Below, one piece after another: positions 44,830 to 56,196 of a stretch of DNA of 64,000 nt. How positions within the stretch are numbered: position 1 is the stretch's first letter; the number at the start of each line of letters is the position of its first letter. This stretch comes from Timema cristinae. Its lineage: Eukaryota; Arthropoda; Insecta; Phasmatodea; Timematidae. The DNA is taken from positions 34,956,421 to 35,020,420 of the forward strand of contig JBCFYV010000100.1 in the NCBI GenBank assembly GCA_039000515.1, given 5' to 3'. The position numbers and the translations under genes are program-made. The notes under the pieces are model-generated. The model did not search any database and had not been told where the DNA came from. It saw only the letters and a list, made by a program, of their open reading frames with translations.

Positions 44830-47390
44830 CACAAAATTGATGCTACTAACAAAGTTAGCAGCGATATTATCGACATGTTAATGGAAAAAAAGTAACAAAT
44901 ACTGAAATTGAATTTTATTGACAAAAGATAATATCAAAATGTTATTAACATTTCTAGTGACTTTTAACAATGTTGATAGAAAATTTTTATCAACACATGA
45001 AGCCTGTTTTAAATATGTAAATCCGTGCGATTTCGTCCTTTGTGAAATTATACAGCGACGGCCGTTTAGATTTTGGTTGCATTCAAAGGGGTTGAAAGCT
45101 ATCCGCGTAACCCCTTCAACCCCGCCCCCCCCTTTTTTTTTCAGAGTAAACCTATTAAAACTGAACGGTATCAGAATTTGGAGGGGTAGAGTGAATATAA
45201 TTATTTTTCATAGTAAAAGAGGTACGTGATTCTTGCGGGGATAAAAATCACGTTTCTCTTCTTTGCCTGCACAACGTTTATAAAAAAAGGAGTTATTTTT
45301 TTTATCTCTCTTCACTAAACGCTGCCGAGAAATTCCAAGCAGAACGAGTGTCATAGCTTCGCAGTGGTTCAGTTGGGAATTGATGCCCCCTCTCCCTGAC
45401 CCCTCAATCGACTTCTTCCGTTCTCACCCCCCTCCCCCAACTTCACCCCTTTTGAAAACACCAACCGCTGCCACTGGATCCAAGTTGAAAATGATGGACG
45501 GTGAATGGTATGAATAGAGAGAGAGAAATAGGGAGGAAGAGAGAATTCCCGAAAGCTCGCACACGGATTTGCGATGGAAATTGAAAGAACTTGTGTAGGC
45601 GACAACTATTTGAGAGAAGAGCTTTCGTTTTGAAGAGGGGGGAGGGAGGGGAGGGAAACACCTCTCCCATCCCTGGGAATAATGTTTAAACACCCCTTCA
45701 CCATACCACCACTCTAAAATATTTTTTTTTCTGAGGTCTTAGTAGCAAATTCGCCGGACTGGACCGGTGTAATCGAGCCGTGGAGGGTGAAAGTTTTTTT
45801 TTTACTGGATGTCATATGACAATTTTACGATAAAATAGTCCTCCCCCTTTCGGTTGAGCGGTAGGGCTGAGATGAGAAGGAAAAAAAAAGAGGTTGGGTG
45901 GGAGCGTGACAGGGGGGGGGGGGGGATCGGCAACGCTGTGAATGTTGGTTTGAATGCGTCGACGCGACGTTGGTTTGGAGCTATTGCTTTCCTACGCGGA
46001 TGGAGGGGTAATTCGGTGTCAATCCTCATTCAAAAGGAAATGTAATGTCCCTTTTCATAAAGAGCTAGCACTACGCTGAATATCACCTCTGAGGAAACTG
46101 CAGGTCTTGTGGAAATAATCATTTGTCTTCCCCCCTCTCTCTTTGGTTTTCAAAATCTACTCGCCAACAGTTAGGTTCTTGGGTAAAAAGGAGCTACCAA
46201 CAACCTCGACGAACCAGCGTTGCAAATTTTGCCGTATATTTGAAGTAATACTGATTACTGATCACATGGAAACAAGAGAATGGCAACGCTGTTTACCATT
46301 AGTAACTAGTATACAGTTACCTCAACGATGATATTCACAGTTGAACAGTGATTTACACCCTTTTACAACTAAGAGAACACTGAACAAGGTGTTAAAATTG
46401 TCAAGGCACACCATCATTTTTATAAGGAGAGATTTTATCGATAAAAAAGATTATTAAGGCTGTGCTCAAATACTCAACAGCTATAATTATAATCTTTGTG
46501 TTAGTTATTTTTAAAAATAATGTTTTATTTTATTTTATTTTATTTTATACATGTCACTGCGTCTTACTATATGTTAAAGTTAAACGCCTATATAATAATT
46601 TTTATAACGGTGTAGGGATGAGGAATAGTAATAATAATAATAGTAGTCTTTATTTATTTGGTGAAAATAAGACGTTATATTTTCTTCCACTTAACTAGCG
46701 TTGAATACAACATATACTATTACATTTATTGAAAAACAAACTAATTTTAATAAAGGAATATACAAATTACTATAAAACCATTTGTACGATCATTCATACA
46801 CTCATTTAAAGCTCAAGTAGTTTCAAGAACTTAGTTAGCTTGTCAGACAATATAAATTGCTTAACCGCACACTTGAAGGGGAGTCTAGATGTTAGATGAC
46901 GAGTAGAGTTATCTAGTTTGTTACAAGTCTGGGATACCAGGACAGTAAAAGAACCAACATATGTTTGAGATCTATATATGGGAATAGACATCTGTAGAGT
47001 GGATTCTGATCTAGTAGCACGGCTGGGATTATTCTTCAAAAATAGGAACCCTGAGGAGAGGTATTGAGGCTGAGATGTTGATAATATTTTGTGAAGCATT
47101 ACTAATAAATGTATCCTTCGTCTTTAATTGGTTCTTGAGGTAATCGGCCCTTATTTTTGTGGAAGGAGAATAGGAAACCCTTAAGCTAATTTTTTTCCCC
47201 TTTGTTATTTTTATCTTACCCCTACAAGCTCCCACGGTACACACGATGACCCTTTGTTGCATACCGGTCTTGCGTGGGCTGTCGTCGGTGAAGGGATTAC
47301 ATTTTTTTGAAGATACATTTTTAAAACATGCTATATGATTTTTTTTTTACTTATGACGTTCAACACTATGATCATCAGCCGCTTGGCAAA
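44830..47390. other. long stretch without a recognised gene
   Basis: Mixed sequence. A GC-richer, repeat-poor patch (45340-46050) contains polypyrimidine tracts and CpG-containing runs such as GAATGCGTCGACGCGACGTT. Short open frames there (up to 103 codons) overlap on both strands and look like chance products of that composition. A (TTTTA)n run lies at 46526-46550. Confidence 0.4.
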
Positions 47391-47394
47391 AGGG

Positions 47395-47552
47395 ATAGGG
47401 AAACTTAGCTGTATTATCGTGGAGAGAGAATGAAAAATCCATATCAATAAACAAAATGGGGGACTCACCCTTTACCAGTGCATCCAGGTGATATTCAAAC
47501 CCTGGTATTCACGTCACCGAGAATCCAGTCTATTGCGAGTCTGACAACTCAC
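47395..47552 (-). mobile_element. SINE-A, minus strand, degenerate
   Basis: Body complement, B-box complement (GATATTCAAACCCTGGTATT) and head remnant (CAGTCTATTGCGAGTCTGAC). Confidence 0.6.
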
Positions 47553-47699
47553 ACGAGGAGTTCCCAATGTTTATGGTTGAAGGACAAATTCTGAAACCCC
47601 GCGTTGCTTATAGTTTCACCTACTCTAAATTCTACCCTTATTCTTGAAACATTATTTAATTTAAAAGTAGATAGTCCATACGACTCATATTTATTTTGA

Positions 47700-47830
47700 A
47701 AGTGTTAATGTTGTATATTACGTTGAGCTAAGGTTACCGGGTTCTATTCCCGGCATGGCCGAAACAAATTATCATTGGTGAAATATGGGTTTACACTTTC
47801 GTAATGGTGAATTGACGGTTGGGGGCTGGA
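47700..47830 (+). mobile_element. tRNA-like dispersed repeat (family E)
   Basis: TTGAGCTAAGGTTACCGGGT and TCTATTCCCGGCATGGCCGA match the repeat at 15500-15670. Confidence 0.4.
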
Positions 47831-48458
47831 TATTGTGTTTGTTTTAGATATGTTAGTTTATATAGGTCGTGTACTGATATAATCAGTCAATTTAGAAAGT
47901 TCACGTTAAACACTTCAAATAAATGAAAAATGAAATTTATATATATATATTACGAACCAGACGGCTGTTTATACTGAAAGCGCAAAGGGCACAGGGTAGA
48001 TAAATACATCAAAAGATAACCATTGTTTATAGTCTTTGAACCCCATGTGGCAACACCGCAAGAAATGTATATTTTTCAGTAATTAAAAGTATTATGGGTT
48101 TCGTGAACTAGCCAATTATCAACCTGACCACCATTGTAAAGAATAAGGGGGAGGGGGGGTTGTTTACACCACATGTTTATCATGTTGCCACGTTATTCTA
48201 TTGCTGTTTTTTCCCGTGCGCTTTTAATAAGAGGTTTCTCTCTCTCAATGTTCTCCGGAATCAGACTATACCATGTTAAGGGGATGGATTTAATTGATAC
48301 CTCCTCCCCTTCCCTTATAACGCAATAAACTGTACCATTCATGTTTCCGCAATCAGTCAGTTCAGAATTTTGTTTGAAATAAAGCAATTTATTCCTCTAA
48401 ATCCGGTTTGCTGGGGGTAATGAGAGCTGTATTTACTATCTCTTTCTCCCTTCTTATG

Positions 48459-48739
48459 TTATTATTATTAGCACCGCGTCTTACTACCCATTCGGGTTAT
48501 ACGCACTTACGCTAATGTGTAATGGTAGGGTGATTGTGAGATGAAATGGAGGACCTACAGTTTAACGTGGGATCCGAACCACGGTGGAGGCCTGGCATTT
48601 CACACATTCACAAGATGTCTTGTCAGAGGTGAAGGAAGGGTTTGGTAATCAGATAAATCTGTGCCGGGACCGAGGATTGAACCCCGGGACCCCAGCACAG
48701 AAGTCTGACACCTTACCCCTAGACCGCCAGGTCACCTAC
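48459..48739 (-). mobile_element. SINE-B, full length with target duplication
   Basis: The duplication CTCCCTTCTTATG lies at 48446-48458 and 48740-48752. ATT repeat, tail, body, B box and A box (CCCCTAGACCGCCAGGTCAC) are all intact. Confidence 0.96.
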
Positions 48740-49013
48740 CTCCCTTCTTATGACTCCTCTTTGGTTCATGTTTCCACTGATCACTTGACGTCGTGGTCAT
48801 TTTAATATTGGATATATATTTTAGTTTAATTTAAACTTAAAATAAAGGTGGTTTTATTTCAGAATGACGCCTTAGAGGCTTAGACAATACGACCACCGAA
48901 GTTGGTCCATCTAAGAGATGAAAAATTTCCAGCAAATTTTCAATCGGGACATTTTCCTCAGTGGTTGTTTTTATGAAGCTAAATTTTACCGTATTAGTAA
49001 TTTAAATATTATA

Positions 49014-49345
49014 TTATTATTATTATTATTATTATTAGTAGTAGTAGTAGTAGTAGTAGTTAGTAGTAGTAGTAGTAGTAGTAGTAGCAGCAGCAGCACC
49101 GTGTCTTACTGCCCGTTCGGATTATACGCACTTACGCCAATGTGTAATGATAGGGTGACTGCTAGATTAAATGGAGGAGCTACAGTTTAACGTGGAACCC
49201 GAACCACGGTGGAGGCCTGACATTCCACACATTCACAAGTTGTGATTAATACACGTCTTGTCAGAGGTGAAGGAAGGGTTTGGCAATCAGATAAATCTGT
49301 GCCGGGACCGAGGATTGAGGCCTGGACCCCCAGCACAGAAGTCAA
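49014..49345 (-). mobile_element. SINE-B with expanded trinucleotide tail, head truncated
   Basis: A compound ATT then AGT then AGC repeat (49014-49097) replaces the usual short tail; tail complement CACCGTGTCTTACTGCCCGT and body follow, ending at CCCCCAGCACAGAAGTCA. The A box is lost. Confidence 0.88.
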
Positions 49346-49476
49346 TTTTTTTTAATATCAAACAGATAATGAGTTTACTTGCTTAATTTTTCATTAATTT
49401 ATTTCTCGCAGTTATAGAAAAATTCAAATTAAATTATACATTTTCAAGAGTCAGTTTTCCCGCCGAGTGTCGTTAA

Positions 49477-49477
<1 letters not shown>

Positions 49478-49530
<53 letters not shown>
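49478..49530. repeat. (AT)n(GT)n microsatellite
   Basis: About 18 AT units followed by GT units. Confidence 0.92.
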
Positions 49531-49605
49531 TAAAAGCTCAACCAACACTCGAGAACAGCACCCAGTGAAATGCCAAGAGACAACATGTCCGATCATAGGG
49601 TCGCC

Positions 49606-49849
49606 ACCCGCCTCGGTGGCGTAGTTAGCTGATGCGCTAGTCGTGTTGAGCTCAACTGCTGAGGACGGGGAGATCGAGATTTGAATCTCAGTCAGGTGAA
49701 CTGGGGGAATTTCCTAAATGATTTTCCACTCTCCCTCCACGCAAATTAGGGTTCACTTCCTCTAAATTCAATCTTACTAATTCCTAAACCATCAACATAA
49801 TTAGCACTTAAGCGTATAACCCGAACGGTTAGTAAGACGCGGTGCTAAA
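49606..49849 (+). mobile_element. SINE-C, full length
   Basis: Head ACCCGCCTCGGTGGCGTAGT, B box GAGATTTGAATCTCAGTCAG, body and tail GTATAACCCGAACGGTTAGT. Flanks GGGTCGCC / GGGTTGCC may be an imperfect duplication. Confidence 0.88.
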
Positions 49850-50029
49850 TAAAAAAAACACTTAGGGTTGCCGGTCACACACATACCACGATATAGGCAT
49901 ACCATCTTTTTTTTTGGAAATTTCTACAATGAAGTATGTAGCTCAACGAATTAAACACCTGCACAGGTTAAATATTACCTCATATTTTAAAGCAGAGTCT
50001 GTGATGGATTTGTGGAAAATAGTCGGCTA

Positions 50030-50095
50030 TAACTCCTGGATAGCACATTGGTAAGAGCATTGGCCAAAGGTCCCGGACTTAATTCCCGTATTCAG
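50030..50095 (+). mobile_element. tRNA-like relic, family D
   Basis: A-box-like GATAGCACATTGGTAAGAGC and B-box-like GGTCCCGGACTTAATTCCCG at tRNA spacing, without a paired acceptor stem. Confidence 0.4.
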
Positions 50096-50489
50096 GTGTC
50101 ATTTTTAAAGAATATGATATTTAGATGTGGACCTTAATTAACAAATATTATAGCTTGGTTATTTTTTAATTCATTCTTTTTATTATATATTAAAAATAAA
50201 ACCCAACAGAGATTAAATTTTTTCCGTTAAAACTTTAAGGTGAATTGGATTCTAGGGGAAGGGGATATATTAGTTTAATACTTTGTTTTTAATATTGAAG
50301 TGTTATTTGGTCAACAGAAGCACCGAAGTTAGTGTCACATTCAACCACCAAGCGCTGCATTTGACACGTGAATGCGATACGGGAACTCGGATAGCTTTTA
50401 TTGCAATTCATTTGATATATCTGAGTTAAACTTATTTAGGATAAATTAGATTAAAAGTGAAACTTTAAAAATTGGAATATATTATTTTT

Positions 50490-50730
50490 GGCACCTCGCT
50501 ATATACTACCCATTTGGGTTGTATGCTTAAATACTAATTACACTAATGGGTAAGGTATGAGGAAAGTTGCATTTATAAAAAGTGTACCAGCATTTGCGTG
50601 GAGATGGGGGTTTTTCCTAAAGGTTTTTTTCCACTATCTCACCTGATCGGGATCTAACTACGATCTCCCCATAATCGGTGGTCTAGTCTACAGAGAGAGT
50701 AGCGCCTTTGACCATGTGACCGCCGAAACA
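50490..50730 (-). mobile_element. SINE-A, minus strand, rearranged body
   Basis: Tail complement GGCACCTCGCTATATACTAC, body, weak B box GGGATCTAACTACGATCTCC and head complement CATGTGACCGCCGAAACAG. A short plus-oriented body piece (GGGGTTTTTCCTAAAGGTTT) lies inside. Confidence 0.65.
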
Positions 50731-50878
50731 GATATATGGGATATATTGATCGTATTTGTTCGATTTAAATAGCTGTGATGTTTTTTCCGAAACAAAAATT
50801 GTAATATTTTCTAGGTCAATCCCATCCTTAATAATTAAAATAACAATTTAAAACACAACACATACGTTATTTCCAAAC

Positions 50879-51089
50879 ACCCGCTTCAATGGCCGAATGG
50901 TTTAAGGCGTCACTCTGGTATTAGACCGGTCTGCTGTATGATGGGGAGATTGTGGTTCAAATTCCGTTTGTGTGTACTCGGGGTGTGTGTTCCTAAACGG
51001 CTTCCCACTCCTTACATGCAAATGCGGGTGTATTACCTCTAAACTGCTTCCTTCCTCATCCCTACCTCACGAGAGTAATTATCTGTCTG
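50879..51089 (+). mobile_element. SINE-A cut by MITE M1
   Basis: Head ACCCGCTTCAATGGCCGAAT, B box GTGGTTCAAATTCCGTTTGT and body run to GAGAGTAATTATCTG, where the MITE begins. The tail does not resume clearly after it. Confidence 0.75.
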
Positions 51090-51199
51090 TTCACGGTAGG
51101 AATTGACTTCTGAAAGGCCTTTTCCCCTACCATAAATCTATTATATAGTAGGATATTGGTAGGAAAAAAGACCTTTCAGAGAGTAATTCCTACCGTGAA
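51090..51199 (-). mobile_element. palindromic MITE M1, copy 2
   Basis: Ends TTCACGGTAGGAATTGACTT and AGTAATTCCTACCGTGAA. Inverted relative to copy 1 at 13823 and about 93% identical to it. Confidence 0.88.
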
Positions 51200-52190
51200 T
51201 GGCGTTTACTTGCGAGCTAGCTTGTTTTAGAGCGTCAATGATACACTCAAACCATGTGTGTATCTATAATGGACCCGTCCATTAATGCACTCATCTGCCT
51301 TCCAGGGGACTCGACTGGGTTCACCTTGTACCCACTCCTTAGGGATGCTCTGCGACATTGGAGATATTCAATATGACGTCACAAAGCGTCTCCAGAGGCG
51401 TTGTTCCTATTATCTGGCGCGTGTTCAGTCATTGATATCATAGGGGAGCTTAGTCCCGATAAGATTAGCTAGTGTGCTTGATTTTTTTTTTTACTCTAGT
51501 GATTTTCATACATTTCTCTCTTGGGGGCGTGGCTGTGCTCTTGTTGTCTCTTTGACTAGACAGTTGGTCTTGATTACAAGGTATCCAGTGACCAGGAAAA
51601 CCTGTAGAACAGGGAAAAAAATCAGGGAAGCTGATGACATTTCTAGATATTTCACAAATTCACCTAAATAATGTGCAACGTTTATTTACAATAGGTTAAA
51701 CCAACATTTTTCTCCCAGTTAATATACATTGTCAATCTCTTTTAGCACAGTTGAGTCAATTCTAAAAGTCAACTTGTGATTTTTGTGTCATTTTTCTCAT
51801 TCCTCTCTCTGCTTGTCTTCAGACAAATAAGTTTAATGGCTTTATGCTTGTGCGAGAATTCTATTACGTTATAGGAAGGAAAAAACTAAAAAAAATGAAT
51901 GTTCTCTCACAGCAATTTTAAACTGTAATTTTAAAATGTCTTTTAATGTCACTGAAATCTAACTTAAAACTAAACTACCCAATGTCCCATTGCTTTAGAC
52001 TGGATTTCCAACTTCGCCATAGTTACATCATTTCAGATTATGTCCTTGTCTATAAATAATATTACATTTAGCTGCGACCTTAATAAAATAATTTTTTTAA
52101 TGTATAGCGACTGTAAGAGTTGGAGTTTAGCTCTGTAAAACCCGGAAAAGTAAGGGAATTTTTAAATATCGTTTGGTTGAATATCTTGTG
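51200..52190. other. non-coding stretch
   Basis: No gene or element was recognised. Confidence 0.45.
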
Positions 52191-52198
52191 GTGGATAA

Positions 52199-52473
52199 GA
52201 GTATTGCTACCCGTTCAGGTTATATGCACTTACGCTAATGTGTAATGGTAGGGTGATTGTGAGATGTAATGAAGGACCTACATTTTAACGTGGAATCCAA
52301 ACCACGGTGAAGGCCTGGCACTCCACACATTCACAAGTTGTGATTAATACACGTCTTGTCAGAGGTGAAGAAAGGGTTTTGCAATCGAATAAATCTGTGT
52401 CGTGACCGAGGATTGAACCCCGGACCCCAACACAGAAGTATTGACACCTTACCCCTAGACCACTAGGTCACCG
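52199..52473 (-). mobile_element. SINE-B, tail end lost
   Basis: Begins TGCTACCCGTTCAGGTTATA inside the tail; body, B box and A box (ACCCCTAGACCACTAGGTCA) are present. The CACCGCG end and trinucleotide repeat are missing. Confidence 0.88.
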
Positions 52474-52607
52474 TAGACAACATAATTTTCAATGTAGAAT
52501 GAGAAGTGAAATTCACCGCGCCACGTAAAACTCGAGGAATTATGGCAAACTGAAATTTCGTCACACTTTACCGACCAACTCGCCACTTGTGGCTATTGGT
52601 GACAGGA

Positions 52608-52838
52608 TTGCCCACCCCGATTCCAAAGCGTCCCACTCGCAATAAATGGAATTACCGATGATAGGGAGATTGGAGTTCGAATCTCTGTCGTGGTATACAG
52701 AGATTTTCCCTAAACAATTTTACACTCTCTGCAGGTAAATGTGGGTACATTTCCTCTAACTTTAAACTAGTTCATCCTTAGCACATCAGTGCAACTAGTG
52801 CATATGCATGCAACCCGAACGGTTGGTAACACGCGATG
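52608..52838 (+). mobile_element. SINE-A, head diverged
   Basis: TTCCAAAGCGTCCCACTCGC, B box GGAGTTCGAATCTCTGTCGT, body and tail GCAACCCGAACGGTTGGTAA. Confidence 0.75.
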
Positions 52839-52904
52839 TGAGTCGTGGATTGACATGGGTATGCTTTTATTAATGGATTCACTCAAAACATTTGTTAGTG
52901 ATAC

Positions 52905-52999
52905 CCGTGCCGGTGGGCTCGTGGTCTAAATGTCAGGCTCACTTATACTCTTGTTTTCTGGTGAAGTGGAGGTTGAGCCTCAAATCCTGGTCGGATAAA
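52905..52999 (+). mobile_element. SINE-A-type head interrupted by SINE-B
   Basis: ACCCGTGCCGGTGGGCTCGT, GGTCTAAATGTCAGGC and the B-box region ending GGTCGGATAAA. The SINE-B at 53000 follows directly; no SINE-A body is clear beyond it. Confidence 0.65.
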
Positions 53000-53162
53000 T
53001 TATTATTAGCACCGCGTCTTACTACCCATTCGGGTTATACGCACTTACGCTAATGTGTAATGGTAGGGTGATTGTGAGATGAAATGAAGGACCTACAGTT
53101 TAACGTGGAATCCGAACCACGGTGGAGGCCTGGCATTCCCCACATTCACAAGATGTCTTGCC
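53000..53162 (-). mobile_element. SINE-B, truncated, with target duplication inside a SINE-A head
   Basis: The duplication GGTCGGATAAA lies at 52989-52999 and 53163-53173. ATT repeat, complete tail and body end at CACATTCACAAGATGTCTTG. Confidence 0.95.
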
Positions 53163-53389
53163 GGTCGGATAAAGTGATGGCAGCAGTTAATTGATATATT
53201 AAATATATAAATCTATATAAAAAAATCTATTGAATCATCATAGATTAAACGATTTTTTTTCAATTTTTTGCTAACTGTATCGAATTTTTAATATTCGCAT
53301 TAATCTTGTCTGCTATTTTCAACAGCCGGATAGCGCATTTAAAAAAAAAGTGGCGATGAATAGCACAACAGAGTAACATCCATCTTAAT

Positions 53390-53625
53390 ACAGCTGTTCG
53401 TGGCCTAACGCGCTAATCTCCTGTTGTATTAGACTGCCGGAAACGGGAAGCTTGGGGTTCAATCCTGGTTGGGTTCACTGAGGTTGCTTTTCTTACATGG
53501 CGCTACACTATCCTTCCACGCAAATATGAGTGCACTTCTTCTAAATTAAACCTTTTAAATCCCTAACCCATTAGTGTAATTAGTAAATAGGCTTATAACT
53601 TGAACAGGTTCTAAGTCGCGATGTT
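53390..53625 (+). mobile_element. SINE-A, degenerate
   Basis: CTGTTCGTGGCCTAACGCGC head, B box GGGGTTCAATCCTGGTTGGG, body, and tail TATAACTTGAACAGGTTCTA, in which both stem sides have changed together (ACTTGAACAGGT). Confidence 0.7.
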
Positions 53626-53734
53626 GTATACATCAAAGAATATGATAGATCGATCAAATGTTATTGATATATCGGTGTTTTCCGATTCGATATATTGAAT
53701 TGAATTGAATCGGTACTGTGCAAACTGGAACGGA

Positions 53735-53825
53735 TTATATATATAACGTTATATATAACATTATATATATAATGTTTTATATATATAACGTTATATATAA
53801 CATTATATATAACATTTTATCGATC
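53735..53825. repeat. AT-rich tandem array of TATATAACGTTATATATAAC-type units
   Basis: Alternating ATAACGTTATATATA and ATAACATTATATATA blocks about 20 bp apart, each self-complementary. Confidence 0.8.
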
Positions 53826-53939
53826 TATTATATCCTTCGATATAAATCTGGTGATACATCAAATTATAAATGCATCGATATATTATGGGAAATGGACATC
53901 TCTATTCGGATGTACTTTTGAGTAGTTTTCCAAAATGTC

Positions 53940-54840
53940 TTCTCACTTTATCTCATCTAAAATTCTACTCTCCTCATTCTTACCAATTGGTAAACTTTTT
54001 TTCCGTATGGCCCGAACTGGTGTAGTAAAACGCATTGCAATTAAAAGAAGGAGAAGAAGATGGAAAAACAGTCGTATTTTTTCGTCACACGTTAACTCAT
54101 TCTGTTTGGAGTGCGTGCACAAAAATAACCATCTAAACGTTCATGATCACGTCTAGAATATTTTATGATACTAAATTATACATCAAAGTTATTTATTTTG
54201 AGGTCCTGAATTCATTTGTCGAGGAAGGGTATGAATGTAAAACCTAATTTTTTACATGAAGCCCACTTTCTACCACCAAGATTGATTGAAATTCACCAAA
54301 ATTTGTTTTTTCTAGAAATATATTATTTGATTTTATAAATTCAAAAGTTTATTTAGAAATTGATCAAAAGCTTTCAATATTACTTATTAATGGATTACTG
54401 TATACTTTCGCTTCACATCATTAATTAAACGGACTAGAATGTAAATACAAATGTAATATTTTTACTCCCGCCATTACAGCAGCATGAGTTTACCATTTTT
54501 AAATAACGGGTTTCTTTTTAAAATCTGACTTTAATTATCTCTAACTGGATGCTAGATGAACATTCTGGTGTTTTTTTTAAGTTGTGTTTGCACAAAGACT
54601 GAGTTAGGTATGCTTCAAGCTACGTATGAAATAAATACATAAAGTAACTATTTATTTAGAGAAAACATCATGGCAGGAAGGGATCTATCTGACGCAGTAG
54701 CGATACGCCCTAAGGGATGGTGTTCAAAAACGAATCTGACGGTTTATTGAGAGCTGGTGTAGTTTTAGGATGATGTGCAAGAACGAAGCTAAGGCCCACT
54801 TTAATAGTCAAACTGAGGGCGCCTCCAAGTGCGGCGTTAC
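53940..54840. other. non-coding stretch with a dispersed-repeat trace
   Basis: 54235-54310 (AAGCCCACTTTCTACCACCA, GATTGATTGAAATTCACCAA) is related to 63185-63260. No gene was recognised. Confidence 0.4.
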
Positions 54841-54854
54841 ACTAAACACTAGAC

Positions 54855-55287
54855 CAGGGTGTCTACCATTCGGGAAAATCGGGGAAAATGGGAATTAGAA
54901 GTGATCGGGGGAAAACGGGAATACGTCGGGAATTTGGTAAATTATAACAACCATCCGGGAAAATGTTGTTTTACTCAAAATATGAAATATAATAATTATT
55001 AAATCAGTAAATAATAATGTTATTCAAACTGTAGTTTTTGTTTGTTTGTAACTGTGTAATATATTTTATAATTCCTAGTAAACAATGTTGATACAAATAA
55101 AAAAATAATGTTTATTTAAATTTTAAAACTTATTATTGATCAAAAAGATTAGTAGAAAAATGAGGTGAGGGGGAGGGGGGATTTAGAAGAATGTGACATA
55201 CTTTTTAGTTGGGAATTTTAGAAAATGATCAGGGGAAATCAGGGAAAAGGTCGGGGATTTCATTGGTCAAATTGAGTAGACACCATG
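54855..55287. mobile_element. non-autonomous DNA element with CAGGGTGTCTACC ends
   Basis: Left end CAGGGTGTCTACCATTCGGG and right end GTAGACACCATG are inverted. Subterminal GGGAAAATCGGGGAAAATGG is mirrored by GGGGAAATCAGGGAAAAGGT. A fragment lies at 29055-29115. A hAT relationship is suggested by the CAGGG terminus only. Confidence 0.6.
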
Positions 55288-55289
55288 AG

Positions 55290-56190
55290 ACGATACCTAC
55301 CTAAACTCGAATGGAATTGTCCAGTTTGGCATATGAAACTGGCCCGATACATTCTGATCTTGGGTAAGTGTCGTCTTGTGTTTGGTATTGATCCTAGATT
55401 GAGGCACACTAAGTTTGACTTTGAATCTGGCCCTAAGTGTTTATTGAGTGGTAATAAAGTGTTTGCATCTAGTCCTTGCTCGTCAATGTTACAAACCCAA
55501 CTTCACACCGCGATTCCACTATTGCTTTTATTTAACATGATTCAAAACCACAAAATTATCTTTTTCCATCTAAAATAACATTTAAACAGCTAGAATTCGA
55601 ATTAAGACCCTTATTATTTTGACATTACTCCCATCCTCGAAAGAGCCCTAGTCATGTTTCAAGCGACCTTATTTTAATATTCTCTTTTAAGAATAACTCG
55701 CTTGTGGGGCGAGATAATAGATAAAAAAGAAAACTTGTTACGATCTCATAATTTTAGCTGCATCCTCCCCAATAAAACAATCCCCTTTAAAGCCGTGACA
55801 ACCCCTTGAGCTGGGTGCATGCGTCGTCATTTCATCTTCTTCTCCTATTCCAGCCATGTTATATAACTTCTGCCAACAAGCCAGAGGCTAATTAGCAAGG
55901 AAATACCAACTGCTCCTTGTTAGAAATTAGCAATGTAAATGCGGCGGTGGTGTTTTTACACATATAGAAATGCTTCCTACGCACGGTTTACGACAGTAAG
56001 GAAGAGTTTTTCTTTCTTCCTAAAACCCTTTCCTTCATACTCTATAAAGAACACAGCTCCAACGAGGCGGCACATTGTCGAGTAACACTTTAGTAACATT
56101 CTGTTTGCGATGGGAGGTGGAGGAAACAAAACGACTTCTTTGGTGTTTATTACAACTTAATATACTCGTAATTCTCTGAACAGTAGTCCT
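55290..56190. other. non-coding stretch
   Basis: A 97-codon open frame (55285-55578) starts inside the element end and has no recognisable family. Nothing else was seen. Confidence 0.4.
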
Positions 56191-56196
56191 CGTACT

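Noticed and set aside
45369..46045. Overlapping small frames on both strands
   Set aside because: They arise from polypyrimidine-rich, stop-poor sequence; mutually overlapping and without start context or homology.
55285..55578. 97-codon frame beginning MRRYLPKLEWNCPVW
   Set aside because: It starts within the terminus of a DNA element and shows no domain; treated as chance.
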